13,685 nt of DNA from Nitrosomonadales bacterium (GTDB lineage: Bacteria > Pseudomonadota > Gammaproteobacteria > Burkholderiales > Gallionellaceae): positions 1 to 13,685 of the forward strand of contig QJWF01000125.1 in assembly GCA_003235435.1 (NCBI GenBank), written 5' to 3'. Under the pieces are notes generated by a model. The model made no database searches, was not told the origin of the DNA, and saw only the letters and a list, made by a program, of their open reading frames with translations. Position 1 is the first letter of the stretch. Each line of letters opens with the position of its first letter. Position numbers and translations under genes: made by a program. Shown in pieces: positions 1 to 7,020 of this stretch.

Positions 1-150
1 GTCAGGAGTGGAACTGCCGCAGTTGCATTTCAACCGCATCGCGTCGATAAGCGGTTCGATATTTGCAAATTGAGCCGTCTTGGGATTGTCGACGTAGGCA
101 GGGAAACGCTGGCGGATATATTCATTGTCTGATTGTCCCTGTACAGTTAA
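1..150 (-). other. Possible minus-strand coding remnant or partial gene (unrecognised)
   Basis: Read on the minus strand from 150 to 1, all 50 codons are open and the translation looks like real protein, for example NEYIRQRFPAYVDNP followed by KTAQFANIEPLIDAM and ending LKCNCGSSTPD, with a CxC pair near the window edge. I see no convincing start: the frame stays open further upstream (rightward) into the DUF924 gene, but it has no ATG before the methionine near position 35, and the nearest in-frame start-like codon is a TTG around 238-240 inside the neighbouring gene. This could be the interior of a gene that lost its 5' end when the neighbouring DNA arrived, or a coincidence. The complementary + frame (1-132) is also open but reads less like protein. 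I do not recognise the family. The gene would continue leftward outside the window. Confidence 0.3.
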
Positions 151-189
151 AGCAAAATGGATTTTATTATGTTGATTGAGGGTTGGAAC

Positions 190-726
190 ATGTACAGTGA
201 GATATTGAAGTTCTGGTTCGAGGAAGTCGAGCCAGCGCAATGGTGGGCGAAGGACGAAGCTTTCGACAAATCGATAATAGAAAGATTTTCAGGTATACAT
301 GCAAGTGCAATTCGCTGCGAACTGTTCGAATGGAGAGCGGACAACCGCGGCAGATTGGCGGAGATCATCGTGCTAGATCAGTTCTCAAGAAACATGTTCA
401 GGGGATTGCCCATGTCTTTTGCCCAGGATTCATTGGCTTTGGCGCTAGCTCAGGAAGCAGTGTCAGCCAGGGCTGATGAAACATTAGATCCGGCAGAGCG
501 GAATTTCCTCTACATGCCTTTCATGCACAGCGAGTCACTGAAGATACATAAGGTCGCGATGGATCTGTTCCGGAACAAAGGCAACAAAAGCAGCCTTGAT
601 TTCGAGATGAGGCATAAGCGGATCATCGAAAGATTTGGCCGGTATCCTCATAGAAACATAATTCTTGGCAGGGAGTCTTCCGTAGAGGAAATTGAATTCC
701 TTAAGGAACCCGGTTCCGGGTTTTGA
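190..726 (+). CDS. DUF924 family protein
   Basis: A 178-residue protein matching the DUF924 family, a small all-helical TPR-like fold with no established biochemical role. The family signatures are visible in order: an N-terminal ILKFWFEEV...QWWAKD block (residues 5-22), VLDQFSRNMFRG (61-72), an ERNFLYMPFMHSES block (103-116), and the C-terminal RFGRYPHRNIILGR (148-161) followed by E..FLKEPGSGF. Length is normal for the family, so the gene looks intact. An in-frame ATG at 157 would add eleven residues not expected in the family. The ATG at 190 is preferred because it has GAGG about ten bases upstream and gives the usual family N-terminus. It appears to be a single-gene unit. An inverted repeat (AACCCG / CGGGTT) in the last codons runs into TTTT and might act as a weak terminator. 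Family assignment is firm; function is unknown. Confidence 0.9.
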   Translation: MYSEILKFWFEEVEPAQWWAKDEAFDKSIIERFSGIHASAIRCELFEWRADNRGRLAEIIVLDQFSRNMFRGLPMSFAQDSLALALAQEAVSARADETLDPAERNFLYMPFMHSESLKIHKVAMDLFRNKGNKSSLDFEMRHKRIIERFGRYPHRNIILGRESSVEEIEFLKEPGSGF

Positions 727-1078
727 TGAGTATCAAGCGGTTTTTTTCACGTCGGCCCCGTAATCATTTTGGAGTGATCTCCCGTGTCAATGTTATCGAC
801 TAATGCTGAGGCCTAGTTTGGTAGCTCCGGAATGTCATCATCTGCCATTTCTGAATGGTTTGACATGTACTCTGCCGTATATATGATGTGTTTATGCAGT
901 ATCGAGACATCAAGCAATGACAAATCAGGTTCGGGCAGTGAAAACAGTGTCCAAATGCTCTGACCGATAATTGCACGCTGCTACACGGCCGTATTCCGGC
1001 AGATGTCTTTTGGCAGTGGCTTGCGTAGTTGGACCGGTCAGCATGCTGGTTGTTCGATGCACCTCATGGAGACAGCAG
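727..1078. other. Gene-free region upstream of the MscS-like gene
   Basis: No convincing coding sequence is seen in this stretch. It contains the promoter at 860-887 and, around its -35 box, nested inverted repeats: ATGTCA (832-837) with TGACAT (861-866), enclosing CCATT/AATGG (845-858). If transcription starts near 894, the 5' leader of the MscS-like gene is about 185 bases long. An in-frame TTG at 971 could extend the MscS-like protein by 36 residues, including a hydrophobic stretch, but the ribosome binding site fits the 1079 start much better. Confidence 0.5.
860..887 (+). promoter_or_regulatory. Sigma70-like promoter upstream of the MscS-like/MgtE operon
   Basis: A perfect TTGACA at 860-865 is separated by 16 bases from TATGAT at 882-887. 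Both hexamers are close to consensus and the spacing is acceptable, so this is a good predicted promoter for the downstream three-gene ion-transport operon. Inverted repeat ATGTCA/TGACAT overlaps the -35 box and might bind a regulator. No transcription data are available. Confidence 0.55.
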
Positions 1079-1918
1079 ATGGAAATCTTCTCGCAATGGA
1101 ATGAAGCGCTTGCCGGCGTTCTCGAACAGACGATGGAACGGCTCGCGTTCTACCTGCCCAATGTGTTCGGTGCGTTTTTGCTGCTGCTTGTCGGCTGGGC
1201 CGTTGCGCATGTGTTGAGGACGATTGCAGTGCGCCTTGCATTGCTTGGCGAACACACTCTTGCGCGTTTTTCCTCCGGACGCGGAGCAGTGGCTACGCTT
1301 CTGCCCAGTGCATCAGCGAAGATTTTCAGCAACGTGGTGTTCTGGGTAGTGCTGCTGTTCTTTCTTACTGCCGCGACGCAGGTGCTGGGCCTGGACACTT
1401 TTACCATATGGCTATCGCGCGTTGTCGACTATCTTCCGACCGTTTTTGTCGGCGTGCTCATCATCATCGCCGGGTACCTGGTCAGCAAACTTGCACGCGA
1501 AGTTGCAGAAGCTGCCGCAGTCAGTACCGGCGAACACCAGCGAGTATTGATCGGCCGCGTGGTGCAGGCAGGCATCCTCGCAACGGCCATTCTCGTTGGC
1601 GCAGAACAGATCGGAATAAAGGTGACCTTCCTAGTCATCCTTGCAGCAGCTGCCGGCATCTCGCTTGTTGGCGCAGTTGCACTTGCGCTTAGCCTCGGTT
1701 CCCGCGAGTATGTCGCCAACCTGATCGGAGCACATTATTTGCGCCAGCGCTACAACATCGGTCAGCATGTTCTCGTTGCCGGTTATGAAGGCAGAATACT
1801 TGAAATGACCGAGACTGCAGTCGTGCTCGAGACCGCAGACGGTCGCGCGAGTATTCCGGCGAAGGTCTTCAATGAACAGGCCATCGTACTGGTGGCAAGC
1901 GGGAAACGTGATGGCTAG
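1079..1918 (+). CDS. MscS-like mechanosensitive ion channel family protein (conserved TM-helix repeats)
   Basis: A 279-residue integral membrane protein. Two similar membrane repeats begin YLPNVFGAFLLLLVGW (residues 25-40) and YLPTVFVGVLIIIAGY (118-133), as in the conserved-TM-helix proteins related to small-conductance mechanosensitive channels. A further helix (about 84-104) and a Gly/Ala-rich pore-like helix (about 183-215, AGISLVGAVALALSLGSRE) precede a short MscS-type beta domain (226-270) with YEGRILEMTETAVVLETADGRASIPAKVF. The large cytoplasmic cage of E. coli MscS is absent. The likely role is osmotic or ion-flux relief across the inner membrane, but gating and selectivity cannot be read from sequence. 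Start 1079 is supported by GGAGA six bases upstream; a TTG at 971 would give a longer N-terminus. The stop overlaps the start of the next gene by eight bases, which suggests translational coupling with the MgtE-type genes. Confidence 0.8.
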   Translation: MEIFSQWNEALAGVLEQTMERLAFYLPNVFGAFLLLLVGWAVAHVLRTIAVRLALLGEHTLARFSSGRGAVATLLPSASAKIFSNVVFWVVLLFFLTAATQVLGLDTFTIWLSRVVDYLPTVFVGVLIIIAGYLVSKLAREVAEAAAVSTGEHQRVLIGRVVQAGILATAILVGAEQIGIKVTFLVILAAAAGISLVGAVALALSLGSREYVANLIGAHYLRQRYNIGQHVLVAGYEGRILEMTETAVVLETADGRASIPAKVFNEQAIVLVASGKRDG

Positions 1919-2753
1919 CAGCGAACAACTCAGTTACGCATTTCTGGAAGCGCATCCTGCAGATGCGGCTCGAGTGCTCGAGCGGCTTGCCGCCACCGAG
2001 GCGGGTGCACTGCTCAAGTCGGCCCCGGTTCGACTCGCGTCGCCAGTGCTGCGCCAAATGCTTCCTCTTGCCGGCGCGCGCTGTCTGGAGCAGCTGGACG
2101 ATAACGAGATTGCCGGCTTGTTGCACCGTACCGGTGCGCAGGCCGGGGTAGCTTTGCTGCGCTACTTCAGCGCAGAGCGCAGGACACGGCTGCTGGCTCT
2201 ATTGCCGACGGCGCTTGCTCTTGCCTACGATTTGCTGCTCGGTTATCCGGAGGACAGTGTTGGTGCATGGATGGACCCACGTACTCTGGCGCTTCCCGCC
2301 GACATGACCGTAGGTGAATCGGTTGAACGCGTGCGCCGCGCCGACGAGGCGTTGATAGCCAATCCATTTGTAATCGACCGCAACCAGCGTCTGCTCGGTT
2401 ATGTCGAGCTCGCCGACTTGTTGCGTATGGGTACAACGACTTCGCTGGTTCGACTGGTGCGGCCATGCTCCCACCGTTTGCACGCACAGACGCTGCTTAC
2501 CGGACTACCCGAACATCAGGGCTGGCAAGAGGCATCTACTCTGCCGGTTGTCGAGAGCGGAGACCGGCTGGTTGGTGCGTTCACGCACGCCGCTCTGCTG
2601 CGGGCGCTTTCGCTGGAACAGGTTACTTCGTCACCGAAACCTGCGAAAGATACATTGGTCCGGGTAGCCAGTGCCTATTGGTTCAGTGTCTCTGCGTTGA
2701 TCCAGGCGTTGGTCGGCATGCTCCCGGTACAACGGGGCGAGGAAAATTCATGA
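1911..2753 (+). CDS. MgtE-like intracellular-domain protein (N domain plus CBS pair, no transport domain)
   Basis: A 280-residue protein that looks like the cytoplasmic half of the MgtE Mg2+ channel. Residues about 5-105 form a helical, leucine/alanine-rich MgtE N-type domain. This is followed by the family hinge GYPEDSVGAWMDPRTLALP (111-129), equivalent to the YPPDSAGQLMDPRVLSF of the neighbouring full MgtE. Residues about 120-235 form two CBS motifs (FVIDRNQRLLGYVELADLL; LPVVESGDRLVGAFTHAALL). The protein ends soon after one hydrophobic segment (about 253-272), which lies where transmembrane helix 1 begins in full MgtE. It therefore lacks the five-helix pore and cannot transport on its own. 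In MgtE the N and CBS domains sense Mg2+ and close the pore, so a regulatory or hetero-oligomeric role with the next gene product is plausible but inferred. It overlaps both neighbours (8 bases upstream, ATGA downstream). The ATG at 1911 is chosen over 1872 because of the family N-terminus and GGGA upstream. Confidence 0.75.
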   Translation: MASSEQLSYAFLEAHPADAARVLERLAATEAGALLKSAPVRLASPVLRQMLPLAGARCLEQLDDNEIAGLLHRTGAQAGVALLRYFSAERRTRLLALLPTALALAYDLLLGYPEDSVGAWMDPRTLALPADMTVGESVERVRRADEALIANPFVIDRNQRLLGYVELADLLRMGTTTSLVRLVRPCSHRLHAQTLLTGLPEHQGWQEASTLPVVESGDRLVGAFTHAALLRALSLEQVTSSPKPAKDTLVRVASAYWFSVSALIQALVGMLPVQRGEENS

Positions 2754-4057
2754 ACACGGGTTCACAAACGGCGGTCTTAGCGCTCAACCTGCGCTTTTTG
2801 CTCGACTATCCACGCGAGGCCGCGCGACACATTGAGGTGATGCCCGCGAGCGAAGTTAGCGCCGTGCTGGCGGATCAACCGCTGCACGCGATTGTGCCGG
2901 TATGGCACAGTCTCGCAACCGATGTTGAACAAGCGGTGTTCATCGGGCTACCCGAGAAAAAGGCAGCTGATCTGCTTGCAGAACTGGAGCCGGCGCGCAG
3001 TGCGGCGCTACTCAACCGGCTCGATGAAGATCAACGCGAGCGTTACAAGAATATGCTCAATTCTCATACGGCTGCTGAAATTCGCACGTTGATGCAATAC
3101 CCGCCTGACTCTGCCGGTCAGCTGATGGATCCACGCGTTCTCTCGTTCCGCAAAGACTTGACTGCACTCGAAGCACTTGCACGTTTGCGTCAGGCCAAAT
3201 GGCGGGGATTGCGCGAACTGTACCTGGTGGATGATGACGGCCGCCTGGACGGCCGTGTCGATATCCAGGATATTGCTCTCGCCGACCCTGACCAGACGCT
3301 TGCGCGAATCGCCCGCAAGATCGCTGATGCTGTGCAGGACACAACTCCCCGCGAAGAAGTCGTGGAGAAGATACAGCAGGATGCCGTGACCGATCTGCCT
3401 GTGATCGACTACGATGGGAGACTTGTCGGTGTCATCCGCCAGTCCAAGCTCGCAAGCGCGATGCAGCAGGAAACCTCTCTGGACATCCTGACCATGGTTG
3501 GCGCGAGTCGTGATGAACGCGCACTTTCACCCGTTACCTTTGCGGTGACCAAGCGCCTGCCATGGCTTCAGATCAACCTGCTGACTGCTTTCCTGGCTGC
3601 GACGGTTGTCGGGCTGTTCGAGGGCACGATCGCCAAGTATACCGCGCTGGCGGTGCTGTTGCCGGTTGTTGCCGGCCAGTCCGGCAATGCAGGTGCGCAG
3701 GCCCTTGCGGTGACGATGCGAGGACTGGTGCTGCGCGAGATCAGCCTGCGCCATTGGCCCAAGGTGGTGTTCAAGGAAGTGAATGTCGGCTTGATGAACG
3801 GAATTGCTGTGGCCGTCACGACGGCGCTCGGAGTTTATGTCTGGAGCAGGTCTTTGGGATTGGTCATGGTGATATCGGCCGCGATGGTGATCTCAATGGT
3901 TGCGGCGGGATTTGCCGGTGCGCTGGTTCCGATCATGCTGCAGCGTTTCGGGCAGGATCCGGCGCAGTCATCCTCGATAATCCTGACCACTGTCACAGAT
4001 GTCGTCGGTTTTTTCTCATTCCTAGGCATCGCGACACTGTTTTCTTCATTGCTCTGA
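2750..4057 (+). CDS. mgtE: Magnesium transporter/channel MgtE
   Basis: A 435-residue MgtE, the homodimeric Mg2+-gated inner-membrane Mg2+ channel. Domain order is typical: N domain of helical repeats (about 10-115), linker YPPDSAGQLMDPR (117-129), CBS pair (about 125-240; LYLVDDDGRLDGRV and LPVIDYDGRLVGVI), the plug helix, then a membrane domain (about 270-435). The membrane part carries the family block LLPVVAGQSGNAGAQALAVT (303-322) followed by MRGL, and the last helix has DPAQSSSIILTTVTDVVGFF (403-422). D417 sits at the position of the pore Mg2+-binding aspartate of characterised MgtE. The gene appears intact and of normal length. The ATG overlaps the stop of the preceding MgtE-like gene (ATGA), with GAGGAAAA upstream, so the two are probably made together. 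An in-frame upstream extension to 2465 exists but overlaps the previous gene and has no family similarity. No obvious transcription terminator follows. Confidence 0.93.
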   Translation: MNTGSQTAVLALNLRFLLDYPREAARHIEVMPASEVSAVLADQPLHAIVPVWHSLATDVEQAVFIGLPEKKAADLLAELEPARSAALLNRLDEDQRERYKNMLNSHTAAEIRTLMQYPPDSAGQLMDPRVLSFRKDLTALEALARLRQAKWRGLRELYLVDDDGRLDGRVDIQDIALADPDQTLARIARKIADAVQDTTPREEVVEKIQQDAVTDLPVIDYDGRLVGVIRQSKLASAMQQETSLDILTMVGASRDERALSPVTFAVTKRLPWLQINLLTAFLAATVVGLFEGTIAKYTALAVLLPVVAGQSGNAGAQALAVTMRGLVLREISLRHWPKVVFKEVNVGLMNGIAVAVTTALGVYVWSRSLGLVMVISAAMVISMVAAGFAGALVPIMLQRFGQDPAQSSSIILTTVTDVVGFFSFLGIATLFSSLL

Positions 4058-4128
4058 CGAATCATGCCAATGAATTAAGACTGCCGATGTTAATTTGGAA
4101 ATTTTATTTCCACAAAATTGTTGAGCCT
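4058..4128. repeat. AT-rich gap between mgtE and mlaE with a short perfect inverted repeat
   Basis: This 71-base gap is much more AT-rich than the flanking genes. It holds a perfect inverted repeat GGAAAT-TTT-ATTTCC at 4097-4111. It may be a regulator site or a small RNA hairpin in the leader of the lipid-transport operon. I see no clear -35/-10 pair and no terminator with a U-tract. An in-frame ATG at 4087 would place part of this gap inside the mlaE gene, encoding MLIWKFYFHKIVEP, which is not expected in the family. Confidence 0.35.
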
Positions 4129-5268
4129 ATGAGAACCGATCAATCCGCAAAACTGGTTATCCAATCTGATTTAGAGGCTGCAAAGGGATTCATCAAGGTG
4201 CGCTGCAGCGGAACATGGACCGTGCGGGGTATAGTCCGACTCGAGCAGCAAATGAAGAATATTGCCGGGCAAGCCGGGACGGATATGGAGATAGACGGTT
4301 CGGCAATTTTCGCACTGGATACTTCGGGTGCCTGGTTGCTGCACAAGACTGTCAAAAAGCTTGAGCAGCAAGGAAGCAAAGTTCAGATTATCGGGTTGCG
4401 GCCGGAATTCGGTTCATTGCTGAAGCTGATTTCCGACCGTGCCGCGATATCGGATCGTTTGGATCAGCCTAGGGATGGACTATTGGCAGGCATCGGGCGG
4501 CAGACATGGCACGGCATGAAGAATCTGTCCGGCATGATGGCATTTGTCGGGGAAAGCTCGATCGCAATGATCCGCTTGATCGTTAATCCGAACCGTATCC
4601 GCTGGCGTACCATACTTCGAAACGTTCAAACTGCAGGCTTTGATGCGCTGCCCATTGTAGGCTTGCTGTCTTTCCTGATGGGAGTGGTGATTGCCTACCA
4701 GGGTGCGGATCAGTTGCAACGCTTCGGTGCAAATATCTTCATTGCAGATCTGGTCGGGTTGGCCATGTTGCGCGAACTTTCGCCCCTATTGACAGCAATC
4801 ATCATCGCGGGACGTTCCGGTTCGGCCTACGCGGCTCAGATCGGAACGATGAAGGTCACCGAGGAGATCGATGCGTTGCGCACCATAGGTGTCTCGCCCC
4901 AGGAACTTCTTGTGCTGCCCAAGATGCTGGCATTGATCATCGCCCTACCGTTGCTGACGGTGTATGCGGATGTTGCCGGCGTTCTCGGCGGCATAATCAT
5001 GGCACGCTCCAAACTGGATGTCAGCTTCGATGTGTTTATCGACCGCCTTGGCGATGCGATCAGCCTGTCCTCGTTTCTGACAGGGATTGTCAAAGCTCCG
5101 GTATTTGCGGTAATCATCGCACTGGTCGGATGTTTCCAGGGCTTCCAGGTAGGCGGCAGTGCCGACAGTGTCGGGCGGCAGACAACGTTGAGCGTAGTGC
5201 AGGCTATCTTTCTTGTGATCGTGGCTGATGCGCTGTTTTCAGTGGTCTTCAACTGGCTCAAGATATGA
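4129..5268 (+). CDS. mlaE: MlaE-type lipid ABC permease with N-terminal STAS domain
   Basis: A 379-residue fusion of a STAS domain (about 10-115, with the STAS signature region IDGSAIFALDTSGAWLL at 55-71) and an MlaE/YrbE permease (about 130-379). The permease shows the family block ELSPLLTAIIIAGRSGSAYA (216-235), then AQIGTMKVTEEIDALRTIGV (236-255), the most conserved part of MlaE proteins, and several hydrophobic helices. In the split E. coli system MlaB supplies the STAS part; here it is built in. The protein is the inner-membrane channel of an MCE lipid-transport complex with MlaF and MlaD encoded downstream. Start 4129 gives a normal length; 4087 (ATG, weak RBS) is an alternative adding 14 residues. 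The frame is open far upstream through mgtE, but that is a shadow. The stop overlaps the MlaF start (ATGA). Confidence 0.9.
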   Translation: MRTDQSAKLVIQSDLEAAKGFIKVRCSGTWTVRGIVRLEQQMKNIAGQAGTDMEIDGSAIFALDTSGAWLLHKTVKKLEQQGSKVQIIGLRPEFGSLLKLISDRAAISDRLDQPRDGLLAGIGRQTWHGMKNLSGMMAFVGESSIAMIRLIVNPNRIRWRTILRNVQTAGFDALPIVGLLSFLMGVVIAYQGADQLQRFGANIFIADLVGLAMLRELSPLLTAIIIAGRSGSAYAAQIGTMKVTEEIDALRTIGVSPQELLVLPKMLALIIALPLLTVYADVAGVLGGIIMARSKLDVSFDVFIDRLGDAISLSSFLTGIVKAPVFAVIIALVGCFQGFQVGGSADSVGRQTTLSVVQAIFLVIVADALFSVVFNWLKI

Positions 5269-6068
5269 GTTTTTCTATGGAGCAGAATCAGATCGCCGAT
5301 GCGGTAATCGATATCCGTGAACTGCACACGCGTTACGGCAATGCTGTGGTGCATGACAACGTCAACCTTACAGTGCGCTCCGGCGAGATCTTTTCTCTGG
5401 TTGGTGGCAGCGGCTGCGGTAAATCCACGCTGCTGCGCGCCATCATCATGTTGCTGAAACCGGTATCAGGTTCGATCCGTGTGTTCGGACAGGAAGTGAC
5501 CGGCTTGAACGATGAGCAAGCGCTTGATTTGCGCCGGCGCTGGGGGGTGATGTTCGAGCGCGGGGCACTGTTCAGTTCCCTGACGGTGGCGGAGAATGTC
5601 GGCATGGTGTTGCGTGAACATACGCAACTCAGCCCCGGTTTGATAGATGAGATCGCTGCGCTGAAAATAGCGCTTACCGGGTTGCCGGCAGATGCCGGCG
5701 CCAAGTACCCGAGCGAGTTGAGCGGCGGAATGCGCAAGCGCGCGGCACTGGCACGCGCAATTGCGCTGGACCCGGAGCTGTTGTTTCTCGACGAGCCGAC
5801 AGCGGGTCTCGATCCTCTGAGTGCCAGCGGAATAGATGAATTGGTGCGCAATTTGCGCGATGCGCTCGGATTGTCCATCATGATGGTGACGCACGACCTG
5901 GATCTGTTATGGCGGGTTGCCGATCGTGTGGCGGTGCTTGACGGAGGAAGGATATTGGGAGTGGGTACCATGGAGGAACTTTCCCGGTTGCAGCATCCGT
6001 TGATCAGGGAATATTTTTATGGGCCGCGCGGACGCGCTGCTCACGAACAGACATGGAAGAAAAAGTAA
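5265..6068 (+). CDS. mlaF: MlaF-type lipid ABC transporter ATPase
   Basis: A 267-residue ABC ATPase that energises the MlaE permease. Walker A is GGSGCGKST (47-55), the signature is LSGGMRKR (152-159) in the MlaF/Mkl style, Walker B is ELLFLDEPTAGLDP (171-184) and the switch histidine is H210 in MMVTHDLD. The segment FERGALFSSLTVAENV (97-112) is the characteristic Q-loop neighbourhood of MlaF-like ATPases, but the usual glutamine appears as glutamate E98. The start overlaps the mlaE stop by four bases (ATGA) and the 3' end overlaps mlaD by 16 bases, so expression is tightly coupled. The C-terminus is short (ends WKKK) without the longer extension involved in E. coli MlaF-MlaB contacts, consistent with the STAS domain being fused to MlaE. 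Assignment to the MCE-linked ATPase family is firm. Confidence 0.92.
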   Translation: MSFSMEQNQIADAVIDIRELHTRYGNAVVHDNVNLTVRSGEIFSLVGGSGCGKSTLLRAIIMLLKPVSGSIRVFGQEVTGLNDEQALDLRRRWGVMFERGALFSSLTVAENVGMVLREHTQLSPGLIDEIAALKIALTGLPADAGAKYPSELSGGMRKRAALARAIALDPELLFLDEPTAGLDPLSASGIDELVRNLRDALGLSIMMVTHDLDLLWRVADRVAVLDGGRILGVGTMEELSRLQHPLIREYFYGPRGRAAHEQTWKKK

Positions 6069-6967
6069 ATTTTGCGCTGGTTGGCGTGTTCGTTCTGGTG
6101 CTGGGCGCCGCACTCATCGGTGGTGTGCTGTGGCTGAGCAGCGGCAAATCATACCGCACTTCGTACGACATCTATTTGACCTACACAAGCGATTCTGTGG
6201 CGGGACTGAACATTAACGCGCCAGTCCGGTACCGGGGTGTCGATGTCGGGCGGGTACGCAAGATCGCTCTGGCTCCGAACAATGTAGAGCAGGTTCAATT
6301 GACTCTCGCAATCGAACGTGGCACACCGGTCAAAGTGGATACGCTTGCAGTGCTGCAGACACAGGGATTGACCGGTCTCGCCTTTGTCGAACTGACCGGT
6401 GGCGGTCGTGATTCGCTTCCGCTCGAAGCCAAGAATAAGGACGAGTATCCGGTTATCAGGAGCGGCCCTTCTCTGATGACCAGGCTCGATTCCGCAATCA
6501 CTTCTTTGCTCACCAATCTCAACCGGAGCAGCGAGAACTTCAATGCCCTGATGGATAAGGATAACCGGCTTGCGGTCAAGCATGCACTGACTGATCTTGA
6601 AATCCTTTCGCGAACCCTGGCAGGACGCTCGGCCATGATAGATTCAAGCCTGAGCAATGCGGCGCGGGTCATGGAAAATACCGCTCGGCTGAGTGACGAA
6701 TTGCCGCAACTCGCACAGCGGGTACAGCGCAGTGCGGAGGCATTTGATCGCATGTCAAACGATCTTGCCCATGCGGCGGCGAGTGCAAGCGGAACGCTTG
6801 ATGGCGTGCAGCAATTTACCGGTGAAACATTGCCGGAAATACACAAGCTTGTCATTGAGTTGCAGGATCTGACCACTTCCCTGCGGCGTTTTAGCGGCGA
6901 ACTGGAGCAGAACCCGAGTGCGCTGTTGTACGGCAAACCTGTCTTGAAGCGCGGGCCGGGTGAGTGA
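6053..6967 (+). CDS. mlaD: MlaD-type MCE domain protein
   Basis: A 304-residue inner-membrane-anchored MCE protein, the periplasmic substrate-binding and tunnel component of the lipid transporter. An N-terminal transmembrane helix (about 7-28) is followed by one MCE domain (about 38-117) with GLNINAPVRYRGVDVGRVRK (51-70) and the conserved LQTQGLTGLAFVELTGG (101-117). Residues about 140-285 are a long, polar, heptad-like helical region (RLDSAITSLLTNLNRSSENF and onward), and the tail NPSALLYGK resembles the C-terminal end of PqiB-type and longer MlaD proteins. It is much longer than E. coli MlaD (183 residues), so the helical extension may form a longer conduit towards the outer membrane. The 16-base overlap with mlaF implies coupled translation. 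Family assignment is firm; substrate and direction of transport are not readable. Confidence 0.9.
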   Translation: MEEKVNFALVGVFVLVLGAALIGGVLWLSSGKSYRTSYDIYLTYTSDSVAGLNINAPVRYRGVDVGRVRKIALAPNNVEQVQLTLAIERGTPVKVDTLAVLQTQGLTGLAFVELTGGGRDSLPLEAKNKDEYPVIRSGPSLMTRLDSAITSLLTNLNRSSENFNALMDKDNRLAVKHALTDLEILSRTLAGRSAMIDSSLSNAARVMENTARLSDELPQLAQRVQRSAEAFDRMSNDLAHAAASASGTLDGVQQFTGETLPEIHKLVIELQDLTTSLRRFSGELEQNPSALLYGKPVLKRGPGE

Positions 6968-7020
6968 GGCAGTGTTGATTCCGATGACGCCTCCAGATTT
7001 TCAACTTTGGATGAAATGAA

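Noticed and set aside
2465-2749. Upstream start for mgtE at 2465
   Set aside because: The extension overlaps the preceding MgtE-like gene out of frame, has no family similarity, and the ATGA overlap at 2750 with GAGGAAAA upstream is a clear start.
3562-4128. Long upstream extension of the mlaE reading frame
   Set aside because: The frame is open through mgtE, but the translation is arginine/glycine/cysteine-rich low-quality sequence with no domain match and fully overlaps the intact mgtE gene. A start near 4129 gives the normal family length.
4058-4128. Riboswitch upstream of the mla genes, or an Mg2+ riboswitch for mgtE
   Set aside because: The gap is too short and simple for a riboswitch, and mgtE itself begins inside the previous gene, leaving no leader for an M-box.
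5333-5971. 212-residue minus-strand open frame opposite mlaF
   Set aside because: It is a shadow of the ABC ATPase gene, with serine/arginine-rich composition and no domain signal.
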